Shown here piece after piece: positions 45,608 through 56,425 of a stretch of 64,000 nt of DNA. Location of the stretch: the NCBI GenBank assembly GCA_958510825.1, contig OY294052.1:9321816-9385815 (forward strand). Direction: 5' to 3'. The position numbers were made by a program, and so were the translations under genes. The notes below the pieces were generated by a model. It was given only the letters and a program-made list of their open reading frames with translations. It was not told the DNA's origin and ran no database searches. The first letter of the stretch is position 1. The number at the start of each line of letters is the position of its first letter. The DNA is from Brachypterus glaber. Taxonomy: Eukaryota; Arthropoda; Insecta; Coleoptera; Kateretidae.

Positions 45608-45738
45608 ATATATTTTTATGTATACATCTAATTAATTTTTAATATTATTTAATGTATGTATTATTGGATAGGTCTATATAGAATGAAAATTCTCGAGATC
45701 CTTAAATAAATTTATCTTATCTTATCTTATTTTATATA
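45353..45738 (+). mobile_element. Possible LINE/SINE 3' end with (TTATC)n tail
   Basis: A GC-richer start ('CTTTGAACGACCCCGGCTAC', 'CGGAGATTCGGTGGAGGGAG'), an AT-rich body interrupted by (AT)n, and an ending 'CCTTAAATAAATTTATC' followed by TTATCTTATCTTA resemble a non-LTR 3' end with a pentanucleotide tail. No coding is visible, so the class is uncertain. Confidence 0.4.
45519..45607. repeat. (AT)n/(GT)n microsatellite
   Basis: About 40 AT units ending in a few GT units. Confidence 0.97.
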
Positions 45739-45828
45739 GAATGCTTTTTCAAAGATATTAAAAAAAAAATGGCAACTATGCTGATGTGACGTCGCCGAGC
45801 TTGAAGTTCACTGGTTGGCGGTCCAACT

Positions 45829-46028
45829 GCAGGGCAATTCCATGGTAACTGTCGTTACAGCCGCAGAAAAAATACTCTTTTAGATATTTTATTATATTAT
45901 TATTAAAGATTATTTGTTATTTATTATTTTTAAAGACTGTGTGAAAAAATGATAATATAATAAAATATTTAAAAGAAAGTGTAATTTTTTATACGGCTGT
46001 AACGACAGTTACCATGGAATTACCCTGC
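45829..46028. mobile_element. Inverted-repeat MITE with 35-bp near-perfect arms
   Basis: The left arm (GCAGGGCAATTCCATGGTAA, then CTGTCGTTACAGCCG) and right arm are reverse complements with one mismatch. The AT-rich interior also folds on itself. 200 bp, non-coding. Confidence 0.8.
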
Positions 46029-46510
46029 AACTCTTACAGGGGCTTTTTAAAGCTTAAAACAAACTGTATTCAAATATGGGGTTCTTACTTAAGTAGGCAG
46101 CATTGCGGTTAAGAAACGCGTGGCTCTTGTAACTACATATGAACTTAAAGATACCATTCTTGATAAATAATTTTACCCAGTCACGCCAAATAGTCATGCA
46201 TTAATTTTTTTGGGGTTAATTGGTGAAGTATTGCTACAAATTTGAACCAATCGCAATAGAGTACATTGTGTAATTATTGTTTTGGTGGGGAGCGTAGGGG
46301 TGCATTACGACAATCCTGTGGAACAATGTTGCATAACATCTGGTTGTTTTAAGAAATAGGGGGTTTGGTTTTTGAAACCCTTTCCTATTTAGTAGAATTT
46401 TAAAAGCTTTAATTTAAAAATTTACACGCTTATTTACAAGGTTATTAATATAGGTACCAGTGGAAGAACCTTGATACCATTAGTGATATACTTCTGAGGT
46501 ATACTATACC

Positions 46511-46542
46511 TTCTCTGTGCCTAGGCGCCTAGGCACAGAGAA
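46511..46542. repeat. Perfect 32-bp palindrome
   Basis: The two halves TTCTCTGTGCCTAGGC and GCCTAGGCACAGAGAA are exact reverse complements with no spacer. Confidence 0.95.
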
Positions 46543-46879
46543 AGTAACTGAAAATTTAGAACAAAAAAAGGTTCTACTGTACAAGTAAAGCAAAACCGTG
46601 ATAACATTAATATGTTTTAAGCCTCCAGTTACGAGACACGGTTTTCTTTAATTGCATATTTCTTAATTTTGTAAGCGTCACATAAATTTAAAGTTCTCGG
46701 CTGGGATCGTCACATAATTTTGAGACACTTTTGGGTCACATAATTTTGGGAAACTTCCTCACGATTTTTCACGAATTTTTCACACGATTTTTATTGGGAT
46801 TTTCCTCACGATTTCTCTTTTTTTTTATTTTTTAGAGGGATAAAAAATAAAAAAAACAAAATATTTAAAAAACACATTT

Positions 46880-47244
46880 TTATGTAATATAAAACATAAA
46901 AAAAACACGTAAATGGGTATCACAATTGGATTTGATGAAAATCCACCCCCACAAAGAGGGTTAAACTACCCTTAAGCACCAAAAAAAATAGTAAATCATA
47001 AAGTATCTCAAGAAAAATCAAGTTATAGGGATCCAGTCAGTTATGTGTAATATATTGTAAGAAAGTTTGGTATAAAATTCAATTCAAGTACCCCTAGTTA
47101 ACCCTTTGTTTAAGGGGATGTTTAGCTTCTAGAACAATAAATCTTGCTTTTTGCACAAGTTTATGACCGACAAAAATTTTGAGCACTTATACGTTACATT
47201 TTATCAATTCCAATCGAAGTTACAGATGTTTGAAAAAGAGGCTA
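46880..47244. mobile_element. MITE family B, left-truncated copy
   Basis: Collinear with 16860-17206 and keeping the right terminus CAGATGTTTGAAAAAGAGGC followed by TA. The left arm is absent. It abuts the family A arm directly to the right. Confidence 0.75.
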
Positions 47245-47257
47245 ATTTTGCGGTAAC

Positions 47258-47691
47258 TCTTTCACCTTCAAATTAATTTTTCTCGAAAACGGTTAATCCT
47301 TCAGTATTGCAACAAGAGTACCTTTTTTTATATATTTTCACCTGAGGAATCATATTACAAAAATAAAATTAAAAAAAAAACAGAAAAAAGTTTGGGACAA
47401 AAAACGGATAAGGCCCCCTCGTTTCGCATGCCCCTGGTAAAAATAAGTACATGAAAATAACATACGAAGATGGGCCTTATTCAGATTAGTTCAGGTGCAA
47501 AATCTCGTTGTTACATCTCAAAGGTTTCCTGAGTTATTAAATAAAAACCGATTTTTTTAGCCACTTTCAAAGTGGCTTACCTCCCTTACGACGCATTTTT
47601 AAACATATGTTTATAGGAACTTTTTGTCACGTTTTATGATGTAGAATCACCCTTTAAAATTTCGAACCCTATTTCAAATACGCCTTGTATA
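47258..47691. mobile_element. Family A, single arm
   Basis: Matches the right half of the 25624-26802 palindrome: 'TTTTTCTCGAAAACGGTTAA', 'GGGACAAAAAAC-GATAAGGC', 'AATAAAAACCGATTTTTTTA', 'CATATGTTTATAGG-ACTTTT', ending 'CAAATACGCCTTGTATA'. Confidence 0.8.
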
Positions 47692-48584
47692 TTCCCTATT
47701 TCAAAGTAACTTCTTAAAGAAAAACCAGGTGGTGAAAAGTAAAACAAACCACTTTTGTGGTTAATTCACAATTGGGAGAAGTGTGCCTACCACTCTTCGT
47801 CGTATACTTTTCACAAGCAACTTTTGTATTAACTTAATTAGCTAGAGGGGACAATTTTATCCAAATAAAGTGTAATTTGTATTTTATGCGTTTTGTTAAC
47901 TACAAGGTAATAATGGGTTTTAATGTTTTTTTTTGGCCCTGCCAGAATATAAGTTTTGCTACAGACCTGCTAGATTGTATTTAATTTTCATGTATATTAA
48001 GTGGGAAATGTTAACTTTTTGTGAGCATCCATTCGCAAATGACATAAATAGATTTTATTCACAACCATACAAAAAAAATGTCCTTTATATGCATTAGAAA
48101 GTTGAAAAATCTATCATTGTTGTTTACTTCTTTTAAAGTTAAAAAAGCTTTTTATTTTTAACCAAGGTTAAAAATGAATTCATATCTATCCTGTTTTTTA
48201 GCTTTTGGTTATACCTCATAGATGGCGAAACTATCGCCTTGTCTGTAAAAAGTTTGCGAATCAAATAACCTAATATTTTTGTTTATTTCTACGAAAAACA
48301 ATAAGAAATAATATTTATTTATATATTATATGGTTCATACCGAGACTGATAATAGGAAATAACAACAAGCCACTTATTTAAACTATTATTTAGTTGAAAT
48401 TTATAGTGACGTTAGAAATCTGCAAAATTTCTGTAGATCATTTAAAATGGTGAATTTTACGAGGTAATGTGTTATTTATTTATGCTTGTGAATAAAATTC
48501 TGTTCTAACCAGATAAGAAAATGACATTTCCAACTCTCGAGATGCTAATTTGATCTAGGCTGCGCCTTTTCCTAAAAAAGTTAC
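47692..48584. other. AT-rich non-coding stretch
   Basis: No gene or bounded element recognised. Confidence 0.45.
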
Positions 48585-48755
48585 GTTAATCGGAAATTTC
48601 TTTCAGATTTTTTCGATTTTTTTAAAAGTTTAGCTCCCATAATTTTTTGTTTTTGGGGGTATTACTTTCTAAATAAATAGGGATCTTTCACTCATAGAAC
48701 TTAATTTTTCCTGAAAATTTCAAGTCGATCGGATTATTCATTAATCAGTTATCGT
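48585..48755. repeat. Dispersed repeat, copy 2
   Basis: Collinear with 8860-9030: ACGTTAATCGGAA, TTTCTTTCAG, CTCCCATAA, ATTACTTTC, AATAGGGAT, GTCGATCGGATTATTC. Confidence 0.7.
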
Positions 48756-49735
48756 GTCCACAAAAATCGTGACATCAGACAGACAACCTTTATCTAGTGA
48801 GATTTTTAATGGGAGGGGCCTCCAAGATAATTTAAGAATATTTTTCTCAAGGTTATACCTTCTATAAAGTTAGCTTGTAAATGCCAATTTGACACTTTCA
48901 AATAAATATGTACGGAATTAGTTTAAGGTTTAAAGTTCCCTGCTCCCTTGGACAAAACCCTGACTACGTCCTTGTCTGTTCCTTTGGATTCATAATTTAC
49001 ATTATTAAATTAAGTTTTTGCAAAAAAGTTCTGTTATTAGATATTCATTGCAATCAATAAAAATTCTTACAAAAATCGGAATTTTAAACATTAGCTTTAT
49101 TATTTTACATATAAATATAATAAATATATTTTATAAAAGATTTTAATAAGACAGATGTATAAAAAATATCGTAAAGTATCATAGTAGTTTCAAACAACAA
49201 AGAAATAAATATAAAGAATTTACCATGTCTAATGTTTATTTAAAAAATGTCGTTAAAAATTGTCAATTAGATAAATATTTAAATTTAAAAGTAAAGGTCA
49301 AATTATAATATAGGAAATGTTACCTAATTAAACAAAAATTGAATATTTCCACATAAAAACAGCAAAATTGAATTAAAGACAGGTGAGTAATAAAATATTT
49401 TCTCAAATTGGTCAGCTGCCAAAATATTAGGTACGTGGACATTAGGGGTAATAAAATAGATAATATTTTTATAACTAAAAACAAAATAAAATGTCACAAT
49501 CCACAATTGAACTGTGTGTAATTATTAAACATAATAGATTAAATGTCAGACTCTAGCTACGAAGCCCGTTATGATACAAAATAACTATTTCTAGATAGTC
49601 ATATGCTTTGGCTAATTTAAAGCCAATAGAGCTACTTAGAAAAATCAGTTTTGTCGTATTTTAAATAAAACCTTAGATAGTTTTTTTGTTTATACATACA
49701 TATAGTCCAGTCAAATAACGAAAATTCCTATGTTA
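48756..49735. other. AT-rich non-coding stretch
   Basis: No gene or bounded element recognised. Confidence 0.45.
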
Positions 49736-50567
49736 AATTGCAATAAATGTACACGGGCTGATACTTAAAGGGTAACAGAACACTCCTGTTATTTTTTCAC
49801 CGGGTGATTTGCGTAAGGGGTGTCCGGTATCTTAAATTTTAGGGGTGAGTGCGGTTATCTCGCTAAATATGCCTTAGTAGTAAATTTTTGGGTTGGCCAA
49901 AGCCGGACAACTAGGCCATTTCTGGCCCTTTTTTTCACCCCAGGCAATCCCAGCCAATTACTAATTTAATAATATAAAATATGCCTTACTATAAAAATGC
50001 ATATAACCAATTTTGTTAAGAAGAAAAAAGTTTAAATAATAATTTTTATTTGAATCATTTTTTTAATGTATTAATGACAATCGAGTTATAAATATTCGAA
50101 AATGGCTATTTTGGGGATGAAAATGGTTTTGTATTTTGTTACGGTTACGGTGGGCGCTGAAAGTCGAGTTGCGCCCTCTGTTACCGTACCAAAAGTACAT
50201 GAAAATTTATTATATATGAAACTTATAGAGAATTTCAAAAGCTACAAGTTTGATCATAAACACTTTTATCGTCCGATGAATAATTTGGCTGAAAAATGGA
50301 AAAAAACCTTTACCTTCAACATGTCTATTTTTAAATTAACTCGATTGTTATTAATATATTAAAAAAATGATCCAAACAAAAATTGTTGGAAATTTCCTCC
50401 TTATTAATATTTGTTATATGCTTTTTATCGTAAGATGCAACTCACCCCTAAAATTCAAGATAGCGGACACCACTTATGCAAATCACCAGGTGAAAAACTA
50501 ACAGGAGTGTTCTGTTACCATCCACTACTAGCCTTTACAATATCACGCGTGTACATTTATTGAAATT
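49736..50567. mobile_element. 830-bp fold-back element
   Basis: Outer ends CAATAAATGTACACG (49741) / CGTGTACATTTATTG (50548) are exact inverses. Next come inverted arms of about 80 bp ('GGTAACAGAACACTCCTGTT', 'TTTTTCACCGGGTGATTTGC', 'TTTTAGGGGTGAGT'). Near the centre 'AATGACAATCGAGTTA' pairs with 'TTAACTCGATTGTTATT'. The 86-codon frame at 50102-50362 spans the centre and has no domain. Confidence 0.8.
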
Positions 50568-51284
50568 TACTCCCAAACTTGGCAAAACTGAATTTAAAAT
50601 GTAGTATTTCGCAAAAACTACACAATGTTACTAAATTTTAAGAACAGATATGGATCCAGCAGCTCAAAATCTATAAGGAAGCTTGTTTTTATTAGGTCAA
50701 AGATGAATCCCTGTTCATTAGTAAAATTGTTACGTTTAAGACGATGCTGCAAAAAATGCCATCTAACGATTTTTTTTTAATTTTTACACAGAATGTATAA
50801 AATACACCACAGAATCAGAAAAAACATCGGAGTTGCCAGACCTTTTTTGTGAAACGTTTTAAAACTAGCCGTGCTGATAAATATATTTTTTAATGACGTT
50901 TATTGCACTTTGCCTTATATTTTTAAAAAGTTATAGAGAGCTATAACTTTTTGTCACGATTCGTCTTGAAGGACCAAAAAGGTATTCTTAAACTAAGTAA
51001 TTAATATTTAACAAATCATTTAGCATTTTTACAGTTTATTTAAATTTTAAATCACTTAAAAACTATCCAAATAAATTTTATAAATGTAAGTATATCCCAC
51101 ATTTTAAATAATCATTAATCATATTAGATTTAATTAATATATTCAATGATAATTATCATTATAATTACACACTCGGTATAGGTGTTATAGTAAGATTGAT
51201 TATGTTGAGTAGAAAAACTGTCGAGGCTTTCAAATATTATCATTTTACTATGATATTGTAAAAATTTGCAGGTGAATTAACTAC
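50568..51284. other. AT-rich non-coding stretch
   Basis: No gene or bounded element recognised. Confidence 0.45.
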
Positions 51285-51500
51285 TATACAGGGTTATTCT
51301 TTTAAATCGTACACCCCCCTAACTTTTGAACGGGATGAGATATAAACTTTTCATTTCGAAAGTATATATCACACAACAAAAACTATCATTTGTAATAACC
51401 CTTAATTTTATATTCGGTAAGGCGGCGCTAGGGGGGCAGTAGGGGACAGAATTTTAAATGGCACCCTAGGTCTTGTGATACATCCTTTTAAAGAGCTTAA
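51285..51500. repeat. Poly-C repeat family, copy 3
   Basis: 'CACCCCCCTAACTTTTGAAC', 'GAGATATAAACTT', 'GGGGGGCAGTAGGGGA', 'GTGATACATCCTTTTAAAG' in the same order as at 17752 and 18925. Confidence 0.65.
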
Positions 51501-51689
51501 AATTATTTATTATTATACAAAGTAATTTAGAACTAAGCCTAGTTCATATGATAAAACATAAAAAAAAACTTGTATGTGTTTAAGTTTAGTTTTAGTTTAT
51601 TAAATTTAGGCGCTAGGTCAGCAATATACTTTTTATTTCGAATCGCAAATCCATCATTCAGGGACAAAGAAGGAAGTGAACAAGAATAC

Positions 51690-51765
51690 AAAGAAGAAAA
51701 CGAAGAGGAAGAAGAAGAAGAAGAAAAAGAAAAAGAAGAAGAATAAGAGGAAGAAATATAAAAAA
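51690..51765. repeat. Imperfect (GAA)n tract
   Basis: GAA units mixed with GAG and AAA. The serine/phenylalanine-rich minus-strand frame (51539-51841) is its translation. Confidence 0.9.
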
Positions 51766-51841
51766 GGGAAGAACAACAAGAGTAATAAAAAGGACCTCTA
51801 CACACTTTGGAGTAAGTGGTTACAAAATCACTAAAACTCAC

Positions 51842-53698
51842 TTTTAATTGATTATAATCATAAATAATAATTTAATTTCTGGACTAAACTTTCCGAAATA
51901 CCCTGTAAACGCCGTGTAAAGAAAAATAAATAAAACTGTACAGTCTTATTGTATGTTATTATTATAAAAAGTGGAATTATCAAATAAAACTCAATTGTTA
52001 TCATACAAAACAGAACCTATGTATTTTATGTATTGTAATTAAAATCACAGACCTGTAATACTCATAACTGATATTTTTAATTGAATTTTAAATAAAAAAT
52101 AATGACTTTTTTATTTTCCAAAAAAAAATAAATACGTTTAAAAAGCTAATTACTATTATTATTACTACATTAACTATTTATCATTTAATAAATATTAATA
52201 TGTGCACTGTAAAAATTTTTCATATAAATTGTGTAATTTAATCTTATTACTTTCTAATTTTACCCGCATTTTTTACAGTATCATCATATTTTTTTAAACT
52301 CCTGCAGTTTATTTTTTACCCATTAGAATAAAGATATATTTGTGTTTAATGTAGTAGTTTCGGGTGGTTATAAATTTGAATGCAGTAAAAAATAAAATGT
52401 CTTAATATGGCAATACTTGGCTCACTCACCTTATTTTCTCGTTGGACTTTTGCTGTCTGGAAATAATTACGACAGGGGCGATACCCCTGGAGTAATTATT
52501 TCCTTTGACAGCAAATTTGAATGAAAACTGTGAATTTTTCCCGATAATTCGAAGAACCATGTGTAATTCGGAAGATTATTTTTCAACGATTTATAATATT
52601 TCAAACTTACTTTTATATTTTTTTCAACGCAAAATGATATAAACTGTTTTATTACTTATCTTAATATTTTACGGGCATATTCTTTGATTTGGTTAATTTA
52701 ATTACATTCTCAACTGCTAAACTAAAAGTCCAAACTGCTAAACTAAAACCTTTTTGTCCATTTTTAAATTGCAAATTATGGTTCTATCAATAGTTTAGTC
52801 ACTTACTGCAGTTCTGACTAGCGCGGTACTGCGCAAGGCTTGCAAGCATGTTCATAAAAGTCAACCTATAAAAACTGTCATTACATTTTATAAAAAGAAT
52901 ATTTTGAGGTATCTTTTGGTAAATAATAGAGTAATAACAATAATTATAAATAGTAATATATTCATATTTAATTATTAATTAGTTTTAGATATGAAATCTT
53001 GTTGTAAAAGAGAAATACTGAAAAACAAATACTACATCGATTCTCACTAGAATTTTCTACAGTAGAAAATTCCCAATATAACTATAATATGGTTGGATTT
53101 TACACGTTGTTAGAAATATTGTTAAATGATTGGTTGATAAAAACGTTAAAATATAATCTAAGAAACTTCCCTAGGAGCTAGGTACTTATAATATAAGCCA
53201 AAAATGCAAATATAAAGAAAAACTAATAAGTTATTTTTCAGTAGTAAAACCTATTTTTTAATGACATCTTGTGAATATTTTTGAACGTCCTTATGCCTAT
53301 ATTTAAAGTTAATATCTACTTTTACACGATAAACAACTGCCTTAAATATAAATACGTTATTTCTTAATATTCATTAAGTCATGAGCGTTTACACATAATA
53401 ACCAAAATAAGTACCAAAAATACTGCCAACATTTAGAAAAAAAACACTACCTAGAAAACTTGTTGCAATGTATTTAAGTGTATGGGTTTTGACTTTTGTT
53501 TGCCTAATGTTGGTGAAATCAGGATTTACAAATCACGGTCTTTCTTCACGGCTAAAACCCGATTATTAACTTTTGTTCAGGATTATTATATTTATAACTC
53601 CCGGTAGTTCCCGATTAATAATTATTGAAATACTCTTTATTATTATTTAAATACTCGTAAATACTGCAGGAAAGTGAGTTTAACCGTTTAAATGGCGT
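51842..53698. other. AT-rich non-coding stretch with one nested hairpin
   Basis: No gene seen. At 52452-52512, GCTGTC and AAATAATTAC pair with GTAATTATTT and GACAGC around an inner CAGGGG / CCCCTG hairpin. Confidence 0.55.
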
Positions 53699-54380
53699 AT
53701 TTATAAAAACGGTAGTTATAACTACGGTAGTTAGGTCCTATGTAAATATAGTCCATTATTTACAGTCATCGGCGAATTTCCAGTGCTCGCATAGGCGCCG
53801 CGTCGATTCTATCATTGACGCGAGGTTTTAAATATTTACATTTTTATTTTCTTCGAAAAAATTTCCCTCATAATTCGGCAAAATTATTCCGTAAGCCTAT
53901 GTTTCTGCGTTTATTTTCAACGTTGATGAGTCATAACTGAATTTATTCCGATTAATGATTATTTAAAAGAGGGGTTAGTCTTTAAATATATTTATAAAAA
54001 CGGTAGTTATAACTACGGTAGTTAGGTCCTATGTAAATATAGTCCATTATTTACAGTCATCGGCGAATTTCCAATGCTCGCATAGGCGCCGCGTCGATTC
54101 TATCGTTGACGCGAGGTTTTAAATATTTACATTTTTATTTTCTTCGAAAAACACCGATATATTTACATATTTATAGTTAATATGTATATTCAATATTGTT
54201 GTGTGTAACAAATTAGTGGTCAAATGTTTCGATTTAGTGACCTTTATAAAAATTTCCCTCATAATTCGGCAAAATTATTCCGTAAGCCTATGTTTCTGCG
54301 TTTATTTTCAACGTTGATGAGTCATAACTGAATTTATTCCGATTAATGATTATTTATAAGAGGGGTTAGTCTTTAAATAT
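53699..54380. repeat. Tandem duplication of a ~290-bp unit
   Basis: Unit 1 (53699-53989) and unit 2 (53990-54380) share 'GGTAGTTATAACTACGGTAG', 'GTCATCGGCGAATTTCCA', 'GCGCCGCGTCGATTCTATC', 'TTTTGCC'-complement words and 'TTCAACGTTGATGAGTCATA'. Unit 2 carries about 95 extra bp ('ACACCGATATATTTACATAT' onward) that are also in the inverted copy at 18505-18682. The unit 2 form is therefore ancestral and unit 1 has the deletion. Confidence 0.85.
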
Positions 54381-54829
54381 ATATACAGAGTAAAAAACTG
54401 AATAAACTGGCCTACAGGCATGATTTGGGCAGTATTTGATTTGTACAAAGAAATGATGATTGTTGATTGTTTTTCTAATTATAATTAGGTTCTGTGTTAA
54501 TAGAAATTCAAGTTTTATTAGGTACTAATACCCTTTTAGTGGTTTTATACCTATCATTAAATAAATATATTCATATAGGTTTAAACAGTTATACGGTATT
54601 TACGATTACCAATAGGTTTTACCTATACGTATGTCTCAAACAGATTAAAAAAAGCTATTTTTTCTGTCTCCCGAATTAACAGATAAAAAAAATTCCTAAG
54701 TATTAAAATAAATCACTTTTTTTTTTGTTTAATATTAATTAACTTGAAGGAACTTTATATCGACAAACGGTAAAGTAAAAGAAGATTCAAGGTAAGAAAA
54801 CAGCAGATCTTCAGTCAAAATTAATAATC
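54381..54829. other. AT-rich non-coding stretch
   Basis: No gene or bounded element recognised. Confidence 0.45.
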
Positions 54830-54878
54830 TATAAAGAACTTTCACTTTCGGGTTTAGACCATGTTAATGGATTTTCAC

Positions 54879-54922
54879 TTTCCGACGTTTCGTCTCTTAC
54901 TACTAGAGACATCTTCAGGGAT
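54879..54922 (-). ncRNA. Hammerhead-like motif of the left Penelope copy
   Basis: Mirror of the motif at 56007-56050, with the same core bases on the minus strand (CTGAAGA, a GTCTCT/AGAGAC stem, GAAACGTC). Confidence 0.55.
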
Positions 54923-54961
54923 TAATCTGAAACTAAGTTTCGAATCAACTTGTGTCACTAT

Positions 54962-55540
54962 TTATGACGAGTTGTGGTTATTCACCCGTGACGAGGTTTT
55001 TCCTATCAAAGACTTCCATATTGCAGGTAAGTGGTAACCAGTGTCCCGATTGATATTGTTAGGATGCTTGATGATTTCTATCGATTCCCGTATCTTCCTT
55101 GGCATTTTTCTGTTTTCTGTTAATATTTGTTTTGTTTCAGACAAATTGATTTTATGACCTGTTTCATGTACATGTTCGGCTACTGCCGATAAGGAAATTT
55201 GTTTCTTTCTTATATTGCGCTCATGCTCTTGAAGTCTTGTAGAAATTTTTCTCTTAGTTTCACCTATGTAAACCGTACCACAGGAGCAGGGTATTTTATA
55301 TACGCCTTCTGAACTCAGGGGTATTTTGTCTTTTGTTGAAGTCAAACATTGACCTAATTTTTGGTTGGACCGAAATATAGGCTTAATATTTGACTTCTTC
55401 AAAAGTTTACCTATTTTATCCGTGATACCGCTTACATAGGGAGGTATAACTTGTGTCTGTCTGTCATTGTCACTATTGTCCTGTTGTTTGGGTCTGGGAT
55501 TTCTGTATTTGTATATGGTCTTAACTTTTGAAGAAGTCAA
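54962..55540 (-). pseudogene. Penelope-like GIY-YIG endonuclease region (left copy)
   Basis: The frame of 192 codons ends at 54962. Residues ~8-55 are the linker between RT and endonuclease (VIPPYVSGITDKIGKLLKKS, then KLGQCLTSTKDKIP). From ~80: GVYKIPCSCGTVYIGETKR, with the GIY and YIG motifs and the CxC of Penelope endonucleases, then RLQEHERNIRK, AEHVHETGHKIN, RESIEIIKHPNNINRDTGYH. The first few residues come from the reverse strand of the right copy across the junction, so the apparent start is an artefact. The catalytic domain looks undamaged, but without RT it is a dead fragment. Confidence 0.88.
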
Positions 55541-55968
55541 ATATTAAGCCTATATTTCGGTCCAACCAAAAATTAGGTCAATGTTTGACTTCAACAAAAG
55601 ACAAAATACCCCTGAGTTCAGAAGGCGTATATAAAATACCCTGCTCCTGTGGTTCGGTTTACATAGGTGAAACTAAGAGAAAAATTTCTACAAGACTTCA
55701 AGAGCATGAGCGCAATATAAGAAAGAAACAAATTTCCTTATCGGCAGTAGCCGAACATGTACATGAAACAGGTCATAAAATCAATTTGTCTGAAACAAAA
55801 CAAATATTAACAGAAAACAGAAAAATGCCAAGGAAGATACGGGAATCGATAGAAATCATCAAGCATCCTAACAATATCAATCGGGACACTGGTTACCACT
55901 TACCTGCAATATGGAAGTCTTTGATAGGAAAAACCTCGTCACGGGTGAATAACCACAACCCGTCATAA
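55528..55968 (+). pseudogene. Penelope-like GIY-YIG endonuclease region (right copy)
   Basis: 146 codons, nearly identical to the left copy (S for T before VYIGET, P for S near the C-terminus). It begins inside the linker (KKSNIKPIFRSNQKLG) and keeps the full GIY-YIG domain and stop. No start codon context of its own, so it is a 5'-truncated fragment. Confidence 0.88.
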
Positions 55969-56006
55969 ATAGTGACACAAGTTGATTCGAAACTTAGTTT
56001 CAGATT

Positions 56007-56050
56007 AATCCCTGAAGATGTCTCTAGTAGTAAGAGACGAAACGTCGGAA
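56007..56050 (+). ncRNA. Hammerhead-like motif of the right Penelope copy
   Basis: Core order matches a hammerhead: ATCC-CTGAAGA, helix II GTCTCT-AGTAGTA-AGAGAC, GAA, a palindromic ACGT as minimal stem III, then C (cleavage site) and GGAA. Helix I can form with TCC/GGA plus TTTCA/TGAAA across an internal loop. One extra U lies between CTGAAGA and helix II, which is not canonical, so activity is uncertain. Penelope-like elements are known to carry hammerheads with very short stem III. Confidence 0.6.
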
Positions 56051-56349
56051 AGTGAAAATCCATTAACACGGTCTAAACCCGAAAGTGAAAGTTCTTTATA
56101 TCTTAATGGCCGTGAAAGCTTAAAATCTAAAATTAATAATCTATCAAATTTACATACGATTACTACTGCTGCAAATTCAAACTTAAGAATACACTTCAAA
56201 AAACTAAAACAATTTAAGTATTGAGCGGGGGCATAATCCTCAAAGAATCCAACTTTTTTAACCCATGCAAAAACTGATGACTGAAAATAAGCTAATCAGC
56301 TTAATTTTTTTGACAACTTCGAATGGCAACTACCCAAACACTAACAAGT

Positions 56350-56425
56350 CGTCATGTGAGGATTATAGTGTTCTATATCCATTTGATTTGCTATGGATAT
56401 AGAACACTATAATCCTCACATGACG
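56350..56425. repeat. Perfect 33-bp stem hairpin
   Basis: CGTCATGTGAGGATTATAGT onward (56350-56382) pairs exactly with 56393-56425 across the 10-base loop TTGATTTGCT. It lies about 125 bp right of the Penelope copy. Confidence 0.9.

Larger units (their letters stand above)
54830..56100. mobile_element. Penelope-like element: two 5'-truncated copies head to head
   Basis: The left arm (54830-55407, minus) and right arm (55523-56100, plus) are about 578-bp near-identical inverted copies (about three differences seen), separated by 115 bp (55408-55522) present only in the left copy. Each carries a GIY-YIG endonuclease frame and, after its stop, a hammerhead-like motif. The reverse transcriptase and N-terminal parts are missing from both. 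Inverted, partly truncated arrays are typical of Penelope-like elements. The right copy may extend to about 56223 (TAAGTATTGA), beyond the homology. Confidence 0.85.

Noticed and set aside
50102..50362. 86-codon frame starting ATGGCTATTTTGGGG
   Set aside because: It spans the centre of a fold-back element and has no domain or conserved context.
51539..51841. Serine-rich 100-codon frame
   Set aside because: The translation of an imperfect GAA tract; low complexity.
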